Shown: positions 6,961-11,491 of the stretch, piece by piece
How positions within the stretch are numbered: position 1 is the first letter of the stretch
How the letters are laid out: each line of letters begins with the position of its first letter
Assembly: GCA_021778875.1 (NCBI GenBank)
Contig: JAJYBT010000020.1
Coordinates: forward strand, 1-11,491
DNA length: 11,491 nt
Origin: Acidobacteriota bacterium
Lineage (GTDB): Bacteria > Acidobacteriota > Terriglobia > Terriglobales > Acidobacteriaceae
Reading direction: 5' to 3'
Program-made: the position numbers and the translations under genes
Notes under the pieces: generated by a model
Told to the model about the DNA's origin: nothing
Seen by the model: the letters and a program-made list of their open reading frames with translations, nothing else
The model's database searches: none

Positions 6961-7569
6961 TTACAGCAGCCCGCGTCGCCGCAGCGCGGCCCGCACCTGC
7001 TCTACCTTCCAGTCCAGTGCCGCAGTTCCGTCCACCACCAGGTCGGCGTTGGCCGCGGAGGGCCGCACGTAGGCCTCGCTGGCCGGACGCACGGTGGCTG
7101 CGTACTGCGCGCGGACCGACTCCGGACTGCGGCCGCGCTCCTGCGTATCCCGCAGCAGCCGCCGCTCAAAGCACACCGCGTCCGGCGCATCCACGTAAAT
7201 GCGCAGATGGTAGAGCGGCAACAACTCCGGGTAGTGCAGCGCAAACAGCCCCTCGACCAGCAGAAAGCCGGTGGCGCGCACGGCTTCAGTGCGGTCTGCC
7301 ATTCGCGTGTGGGTGGAGAAGTCGTAGACGGGGCGGTTGATCGTTTCGCCGCGGGCCAGCCCGGCAACGTGGGCGGCCAGCAGATCGCTCTCAATTACGG
7401 CCGGGTCGTCAAAGTTTTGCCGCGCGCGCTCTTCCATCGCCAGGTGCGAGAGATCGCGGTAGTAGTTATCGAGCGGAAAGTGGAAGCCGCCCAGCTCACG
7501 CGCCAACTCGCGCGCCAGCGTCGTCTTGCCCGAACCCGAGGCTCCCGCGATGCCGATCACCGGTCTCAT
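6961..7569 (-). CDS. udk: Uridine kinase
   Basis: This 202-residue P-loop kinase phosphorylates uridine (and usually cytidine) to the monophosphate in pyrimidine salvage in the cytoplasm. The Walker A motif GASGSGKT is at residues 9-16. Substrate-site motifs of the family follow: LDNYYRD (33-39), NFDDP (52-56), PVYDFSTHTR (80-89), LLVEGLFAL (103-111) and the lid region RRLLRDTQERGRS (136-148). Length is normal for bacterial Udk. The ATG at 7567-7569 is placed right before the P-loop strand as expected, though no strong Shine-Dalgarno is visible next to it; the nearest GGAG is about 18 bases upstream. The gene is transcribed away from the repeat-rich region at 7570-8084. A phosphoribulokinase-like relative is the only alternative, and it is unlikely given these motifs. 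Confidence 0.93.
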   Translation of the reverse strand: MRPVIGIAGASGSGKTTLARELARELGGFHFPLDNYYRDLSHLAMEERARQNFDDPAVIESDLLAAHVAGLARGETINRPVYDFSTHTRMADRTEAVRATGFLLVEGLFALHYPELLPLYHLRIYVDAPDAVCFERRLLRDTQERGRSPESVRAQYAATVRPASEAYVRPSAANADLVVDGTAALDWKVEQVRAALRRRGLL

Positions 7570-7585
7570 GTGCTGTAGAGGTTTC

Positions 7586-7610
7586 GATCTCCGATTATTT
7601 CAGATCTCCG
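7586..7610. repeat. Direct repeat GATCTCCG x2 upstream of udk
   Basis: The 8-mer GATCTCCG occurs at 7586-7593 and again at 7603-7610, 17 bases apart start to start, 17-41 bases before the udk start codon. Two same-face sites about 1.6 helical turns apart could bind a regulator, but an 8-mer pair can arise by chance. Confidence 0.3.
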
Positions 7611-7635
7611 TGGAAGGATTTGGGTTCAGTGCGAT

Positions 7636-7661
7636 CCCAGGTCTCAACGGCGAGACCTGGG
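7636..7661. repeat. REP-like perfect palindrome (10-bp stem)
   Basis: CCCAGGTCTC (7636-7645) and GAGACCTGGG (7652-7661) are perfectly complementary around the loop AACGGC, and GGCACCCGG-type sequence follows. A 10-bp stem without mismatch in non-coding DNA is strong structure. From memory, palindromes with a 'CCTGGGGCACCC' edge are scattered through intergenic DNA of Terriglobales, which suggests a repetitive extragenic palindrome rather than a gene-specific terminator; no T-tract follows on either strand. The repeat status cannot be shown from one copy. Confidence 0.6.
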
Positions 7662-7734
7662 GCACCCGGCCAGTCAGCATGCGAGCGAAGGCGGACTGGA
7701 TTGGTCGGGGTTGGAGCTCGTAATTTTTCGCACG

Positions 7735-7782
7735 ATTTTCTGTGGAAAACAAAATTTTCAGGGGGGGGTGGGGGTACCCCTG
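7735..7782. repeat. AT-rich/G-rich element, probable dispersed repeat
   Basis: An AT-rich part containing TTTTC-TGTG-GAAAA symmetry and the palindrome AAAATTTT is followed by a run of eight G, a T, five G and TACCCC. GGGGTACCCC at 7771-7780 is a perfect palindrome. The composition is unlike any coding DNA in the window. Similar 'AAAC...AGGGGGG(T/A)GGGGGTACCCCC' strings are, from memory, common between genes of Terriglobales acidobacteria. Function unknown. Confidence 0.45.
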
Positions 7783-7989
7783 TCTGTTTGCTTCCAGTTC
7801 CTGGCTGCCAGCTTTGGTTGTGGTGCGTGGTTTGACATGCTTCAAGGTTAGCGAAAATGCGGAAAATTCTTCGCAAATGTAAGTAATTGAAAATAAATGG
7901 CTTCGAAGAATGACCTCTTGCGCCCTGGATTGTGGGCTGCGAAGCGAGGCGGCAAAGCGGGATGAAAGGGACCGGCGCGTGGGATTGAA

Positions 7990-8017
7990 TCACCGGAAGC
8001 GGTGACGATGGTCACCG
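7990..8017 (+). promoter_or_regulatory. Two mutually exclusive hairpins upstream of the Cache gene
   Basis: The string TCACCG-GAAG-CGGTGA (7990-8005) forms a 6-bp hairpin, and CGGTGAC-GATG-GTCACCG (8000-8017) forms a 7-bp hairpin. They share the middle arm 8000-8005, so only one can exist at a time. They end 67 bases before the Cache-protein start. As RNA this is a minimal two-state switch; as DNA it is three alternating copies of a TCACCG half-site, which could be a tandem operator. No U-tract follows either hairpin, so simple terminator attenuation is not supported. Confidence 0.45.
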
Positions 8018-8072
8018 GTGTATTGCAAGGATGAACAAAGAATGGTGGGCTGTTCGTGAATACCCAACGTGT

Positions 8073-8079
8073 AAGGGGG
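8073..8079 (+). promoter_or_regulatory. Ribosome-binding site that decides the Cache gene start
   Basis: AAGGGGG lies five bases before the ATG at 8085 and gives a protein that begins directly with a signal peptide. The in-frame ATG at 8031 has only AAGG touching it and would add 18 residues ahead of the signal sequence, so 8085 is preferred. Confidence 0.7.
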
Positions 8080-8084
8080 TGTGT

Positions 8085-9824
8085 ATGCCTACGCTACGAA
8101 CAGCCCGCGTATTGTGGCTGGCGCCTTTGGCGGCGGTGCTGATGGGGGTATCGATTGCCGGCCGTGCGGCGACGACTCCTGCCGATCTGGCTCAAGCTTA
8201 TGAACACCAGGAGACGCGCGACCTGGTGGTGCTGGTGAACGATGCAAGTGACCTGCTGCGCACGAAAGGGACGGCCGCCTTCAGCGATCTGCGCGGGGCC
8301 GATACCCGCTGGCGGCAGGGCGAGATGTACATCTTTGTGCTGGATCCGCAGGGCAACATGCTGGTGCATCCGGATCCGGAGCTGGAAGGGAAGAATGTTC
8401 TGGGATTGCAGGACGTGAATGGGAAGCCGATTATCCAGGGACTGATTGGGGTGGCGACGTCGCTGCCGAGCAAGCAGGATGGCTGGTACCACTATGAGTG
8501 GCCGGTGCCGGGCGGGATGCTGCCGCGATGGAAGAGCACCTATGTGCGACTGGTTACGGACCCCGCGGGGGAGAAGTACATTGTGGGCGCGGGCATGTAC
8601 AACGACCGGATGGAGCGGGCGTTTGTGGTGGATGCCGTAAAGGACGCCGTGGGGCAGATTGAGGCGAACGGGCAGGCTGCGTTTGCGCGGTTCCACGATC
8701 CGACAGGGCCGTTTATTGCAAAGGATGCGTATATCTTCGTCTTTGATCCAGCGGGCGTGGATCTTGTGAATCCGGGATTTCCGAACCTGGAGGGTCGCAA
8801 CCTGATGGACCTGAAGGACGCGCAGGGAAAGCCGCTGATTCGCGAGATGATGACGGTGGTGCAGACGAAGGGCTCGGGCTGGGTGGACTATATGTGGCCG
8901 AAGCCGGGCGAGAGTGTCTCCACGCAGAAGAGCGCCTATGTGAGCAAGGCGAAGATGGGCGACAAGTGGGTGCTGGTGGGATGCGGCGTGTACCTGGCGG
9001 ATGCTCCGCAGGCGGTGGAGATGGGCGCAAGCATGACCGCGCCGCAACTGATGACGCTGGTACGCGACGGCGCAACGCTGCTGGAGCAGAAGGGGGAGTT
9101 GGCGTATCCCGAGATGCGCGAGAAGGGATCGAAGTGGTATCGGGATGACACGTACTTCTTTATCTGGACCATGGATGGCGCGAGAGAATTTCATGCGACG
9201 GACAAGTCGATAGAAGGCCAACATGCAGCGGATGCGAAGGACGTGATCGGCAGGCCGTACGGAAGGATGTTTCTGGATGCGGCAAACAGTACGGACGGCG
9301 AGGGCTGGATCCACTACATGTATCCAGAGCCGGGAAATCTCTTTCCGATCTGGAAGTCCGCGTTTGTGAAGCGGGTGACGTATCCCTCGGGCAAGCAGTA
9401 CATGGTGGGCAGCGGCATCTACCGGATGCAGATGGACAAGGCGTTTATTGAGGACATGGTCAATCACGCATCCGCGGTGATTGCGGCAGAGGGCAAGGAC
9501 GGATTTGCGAAGCTGCGCGACAAGACCGGGCCGTTCGTCTTTATGGACACGTATGTGTTTGTGGACAGCCTGGACGGAATGGAACTGGTGAATGGTGGGC
9601 AGCCAAGCCTGGAAGGCAAGAACCTGATGGACGTGCGCGATGTGAAAGGCAAGGCCGTGGTGCAGGAGTGCATTGCCGCTGCCACGAAGGATGGCAACGC
9701 GTGGGTGGACTACTACTGGTACAAGCCGGGACAGAATGCGCCGGCACGCAAACTGACCTATGTGAAGAAGGTTGTGCACGGACCGGACACGTACATCGTG
9801 GGTTCGGGTTACTACACGGAGTAG
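8085..9824 (+). CDS. Exported protein of four tandem Cache-like sensor modules, no output domain
   Basis: Starting at 8085 the protein has 579 residues. Residues 1-29 look like a signal peptide (two Arg, then a hydrophobic core, cleavage near GRAA). The rest is four Cache-type (sCache_2-like) modules at about 46-181, 182-312, 323-455 and 456-579. Typical Cache features are visible: YIFVLDPQGNMLVHPDPELEGKN in spirit in module 1, LEGRNLMD and LEGKNLMD in modules 2 and 4, W-x-Y-W-x-KPG turns, and V-G-x-G-x-Y at each module end. Modules 1 and 3 share WKS, VT-x-P-x-G and a C-terminal MxxAF; modules 2 and 4 share TGPF and LEG-x-NLMD-x2-D. The order is thus A-B-A-B, suggesting duplication of a two-module unit. 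Module 3 has lost the HPDPELEG-like loop. Cache domains normally sense small molecules for chemoreceptors or kinases, but no membrane anchor or signalling domain follows here. It is probably a periplasmic ligand-binding protein; ligand and partner are unknown. Confidence 0.85.
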   Translation: MPTLRTARVLWLAPLAAVLMGVSIAGRAATTPADLAQAYEHQETRDLVVLVNDASDLLRTKGTAAFSDLRGADTRWRQGEMYIFVLDPQGNMLVHPDPELEGKNVLGLQDVNGKPIIQGLIGVATSLPSKQDGWYHYEWPVPGGMLPRWKSTYVRLVTDPAGEKYIVGAGMYNDRMERAFVVDAVKDAVGQIEANGQAAFARFHDPTGPFIAKDAYIFVFDPAGVDLVNPGFPNLEGRNLMDLKDAQGKPLIREMMTVVQTKGSGWVDYMWPKPGESVSTQKSAYVSKAKMGDKWVLVGCGVYLADAPQAVEMGASMTAPQLMTLVRDGATLLEQKGELAYPEMREKGSKWYRDDTYFFIWTMDGAREFHATDKSIEGQHAADAKDVIGRPYGRMFLDAANSTDGEGWIHYMYPEPGNLFPIWKSAFVKRVTYPSGKQYMVGSGIYRMQMDKAFIEDMVNHASAVIAAEGKDGFAKLRDKTGPFVFMDTYVFVDSLDGMELVNGGQPSLEGKNLMDVRDVKGKAVVQECIAAATKDGNAWVDYYWYKPGQNAPARKLTYVKKVVHGPDTYIVGSGYYTE

Positions 9825-9857
9825 CTGCGAGCAATTGCAGGCGGATGGGCGGACGGT

Positions 9858-10607
9858 TCAGGAAGGAACGGCAAGCGTGTTGTAGGCTGGCGCGCTGAGC
9901 TGCTGGCGGCGTGTGGCTGGAAGATCGCTATCGTACAGCGTATAGCCGAGCCTCAATAACAGCGACGAGACCTCATCGCGATCCTGCGGATGCGATTCGA
10001 AGAGGATGACGGGGTGATGGGTTTCCAGCAGGCGGACAGCGCCGCGGAAGACACCCAGTTCCGCGCCTTCGACATCGATTTTGAGGACGTCGGGGGCAGG
10101 TATGCGCTCCGCCATCCAGTCGAGAGAGACGGTGAGGACGGCTTGGGTTTCGCGAACTCCGCCTGCCTGGCTTGCGCCGAAGCCAGCAAGATAATTGGAA
10201 GCGCGGCTGCGCACAGCGATGTTGAAGCGGGCCAAGGAAACGGAGTCTGACACAGCACAGGGGATTACCTCTACCGGTGCAGCCTTGGGATTCAAGCGCG
10301 CGGAGCGGCGCAGAAGGTGGACGAGCGTTGTATCCGGCTCAAACGAGTAGACGCGGCCGCCTGGGCCAGCCAATCCTGCAGCGGCAAAGGAAAACAGGCC
10401 CATGTTCGCGCCTACATCCCAGACGATATTGCCGGGCCGAATGGTCTCGGCTGCATTGTCGAGCAGTTTTGCGGACGGCTGTAATCCGAACCAGTAGCTC
10501 AGGCCGCACTCAGGGCTGATGTGCATGCGACAACCGCCGTAAGCCGACGGCAGGCGGCGGCGAAACGAGCGGCCCCTGCTTAACCGCTCTGCGACAGTCT
10601 TCAACAT
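9858..10607 (-). CDS. FkbM-family SAM-dependent methyltransferase
   Basis: This 249-residue protein has the FkbM methyltransferase layout. SAM-binding motif I is VWDVGANMG at residues 62-70. The acidic motif YSFEPD is at 87-92, the central DVLKIDVEGAE is at 173-183, and ILFESH is at 201-206. The family O-methylates sugars or polyketide-type hydroxyls, often on exopolysaccharide or glycan chains; the substrate cannot be told here because no glycosyltransferase or biosynthetic cluster adjoins. The start ATG at 10605-10607 has GAGG 10 bases upstream. The gene converges with the Cache gene (33 bases between stops) with no clear terminator between them. The phosphorylase upstream is on the same strand, 134 bases away. 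Confidence 0.88.
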   Translation of the reverse strand: MLKTVAERLSRGRSFRRRLPSAYGGCRMHISPECGLSYWFGLQPSAKLLDNAAETIRPGNIVWDVGANMGLFSFAAAGLAGPGGRVYSFEPDTTLVHLLRRSARLNPKAAPVEVIPCAVSDSVSLARFNIAVRSRASNYLAGFGASQAGGVRETQAVLTVSLDWMAERIPAPDVLKIDVEGAELGVFRGAVRLLETHHPVILFESHPQDRDEVSSLLLRLGYTLYDSDLPATRRQQLSAPAYNTLAVPS

Positions 10608-10741
10608 CTCTCGATTACCTCGCCAGTCAGAGTCGAATGGTGCTGCGACCTATGCTGAACGCGCCCCTAGGATAGCAGCCAGAAGAAGCCGGGGTCATTG
10701 TCGGCGAGTGCTTGAATTGCTTCTCGGCGCGGGGAGTTTCG

Positions 10742-11491
10742 TTACAGCTCGGCTTCCACCATGGTGGCGATCCACAGGGTGAGCCGCTCGAGCAGTCGCG
10801 CGAGTTTGCGCTCCACCTGACGGCCCGCTTCGAAGACCTCTTCGTGGCTGAGGCGTGCTTCGCCCAGGCCGGCCGCCAGGTTGGTGACGCAGGAGATGCC
10901 GAGCACTTCGATGCCCATGTGACGTGCCACGATGGTCTCAGGCACGGTGGACATGCCGACGAGCGTGGCCCCGAGCGCGCGGAAGGCGCGAATCTCAGCG
11001 GGGGTCTCAAAGCTGGGCCCGCTGACGGCAAGGTACACGCCCTCGTCCATGGTGAAGCCCTCGTCCTGTGCTGCTCGCTGCGCCATCTCGCGCAGCCGCT
11101 TGCTGTAGGCCTCGGTCATGTCGGTAAAACGCAGGCCGGTTCCCGGGCGGGTGGCAAAACGCGGCTCGTTTGGCCCGGCCAGCGGGTTCCACCCCATGTG
11201 ATTGATGTGATCGGCGATGACTACGAGCTGACCGACGCGGTAGCCCTCCTGAATGCCGCCCGCGGCGTTGGTCAGGATGACGGCGCGGACGCCCAGCACT
11301 CCCAGCACGCGCATGGGGAAGGTGACTTCAGACGGGTAGTAGCCCTCATAGAAATGCACGCGGCCCTGCAGCAGAATGACCGGGGCGCTGCCCAGGCGCC
11401 CAATCACCATCCGGCCGGAGTGCCCCTCGACCGTGGATTGCGGAAAATGGGGAATCTAGCTGTAGGGAATTTCGATTGCCTCGGTCACCGC
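10742..11491 (-). pseudogene. Purine nucleoside phosphorylase, frame interrupted by in-frame TAG (5' end outside window)
   Basis: The uninterrupted part from ATG 11410 gives 222 residues of the trimeric purine nucleoside phosphorylase family (PunA/PupG/XapA type), which splits purine nucleosides with phosphate in salvage. Key residues, numbered from that ATG, are His19 and Glu22 (HFYEGY), TNAAGG at 47-52, Glu135 (SFETP), Met153 (VGMST) and Asn177 (CVTN). The His-Glu and Met-Asn spacings match those of the well-studied enzymes, and Asn177 fits 6-oxopurine preference. Homology clearly continues upstream of this ATG: the codons before it read IPHFPQSTVEGHSGR and, further up, AVTEAIEIPYS, but a TAG at 11456-11458 sits between YS and IPHFP, where family members usually have Glu, Asp or Lys. 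ATG 11410 has no ribosome-binding site and would lose the N-terminal phosphate-binding loop. The gene is therefore broken, read through, or affected by a sequencing error. Confidence 0.85.

Larger units (their letters stand above)
7570..8084. other. Repeat- and structure-rich intergenic region between udk and the Cache gene
   Basis: No gene is supported in these 515 bases; open frames here lack ribosome-binding sites and recognisable products. In order it holds: a direct repeat GATCTCCG at 7586-7593 and 7603-7610; a perfect palindrome at 7636-7661; an AT-rich then G-rich element at 7735-7782; a TTGACA at 7832-7837 that would be a perfect -35, but with only a poor -10 (AAATGC at 7855-7860); a stretch with GCGAA/TTCGC symmetry at about 7851-7874; two overlapping hairpins at 7990-8017; and the Shine-Dalgarno of the Cache gene. 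Both udk and the Cache gene need promoters here. The part from about 7840 to 7900 is markedly more AT-rich than its surroundings and is the likeliest promoter area for the Cache gene. Confidence 0.6.

Noticed and set aside
7595..7993. Open frames of 65-132 codons in the udk-Cache gap, both strands
   Set aside because: They run through palindromes and G-tracts, lack ribosome-binding sites and show no recognisable protein features.
8031..8084. ATG 8031 as start of the Cache protein
   Set aside because: It would place 18 polar residues ahead of the signal peptide; AAGGGGG at ideal distance supports ATG 8085.
8094..9779. A 561-codon open frame antisense to the Cache gene
   Set aside because: Its product is rich in His, Arg and Leu with no recognisable domain, as expected for the complement of GC-rich coding DNA, while the plus-strand frame has a signal peptide, a ribosome-binding site and repeated domains.
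9825..9857. Search for a bidirectional terminator between the Cache gene and the methyltransferase
   Set aside because: Only a 4-5 bp imperfect repeat (GCTGC/GCAGG) without T-tract is present.

Overview
The window is GC-rich bacterial chromosomal DNA with long open frames on both strands and short intergenic gaps. No rRNA, tRNA, CRISPR array, integrase or transposase was seen. My best guess is an acidobacterium of the Terriglobales type (Granulicella, Edaphobacter or Terriglobus-like). That rests on the overall look of the proteins and on two intergenic elements near 7.6-7.8 kb that resemble, from memory, repeats of that group. It is inference; no marker gene proves it.

Layout. Bases 1-4934 form a likely minus-strand operon, read from right to left: a 1146-residue membrane hybrid histidine kinase (three PAS-like modules, GAF, HisKA/HATPase, two degenerate receivers), a single-domain response regulator, a free Hpt protein, and the 5' two-thirds of xseA, cut by the window edge. 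Bases 4935-5229 are a divergent intergenic region. A secreted S1/P1-type zinc nuclease or phospholipase (5230-6195, plus) follows and ends at a probable terminator. It converges on a DUF2062 membrane protein (6273-6737, minus), which lies downstream of uridine kinase udk (6961-7569, minus). Bases 7570-8084 hold no gene but are rich in structure: a direct repeat, a perfect REP-like palindrome, a G-rich element, and two mutually exclusive hairpins. The plus-strand gene at 8085-9824 encodes an exported protein made of four tandem Cache-like modules in an A-B-A-B order, with no output domain. It converges with an FkbM-family methyltransferase (9858-10607, minus). The window ends in a purine nucleoside phosphorylase frame (10742-11491, minus) interrupted by an in-frame TAG.

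How the genes fit together. The kinase, Hpt and receiver look like one phosphorelay. The kinase's fused receivers lack key residues (the second has Glu at the phospho-Asp position), so phosphate probably goes to the separate receiver and Hpt. udk and the phosphorylase both belong to nucleoside salvage but are not adjacent. The most unusual items are the free-standing quadruple-Cache protein with the switch-like leader upstream of it, the pseudo-receivers of the kinase, and the nonsense codon in the phosphorylase.
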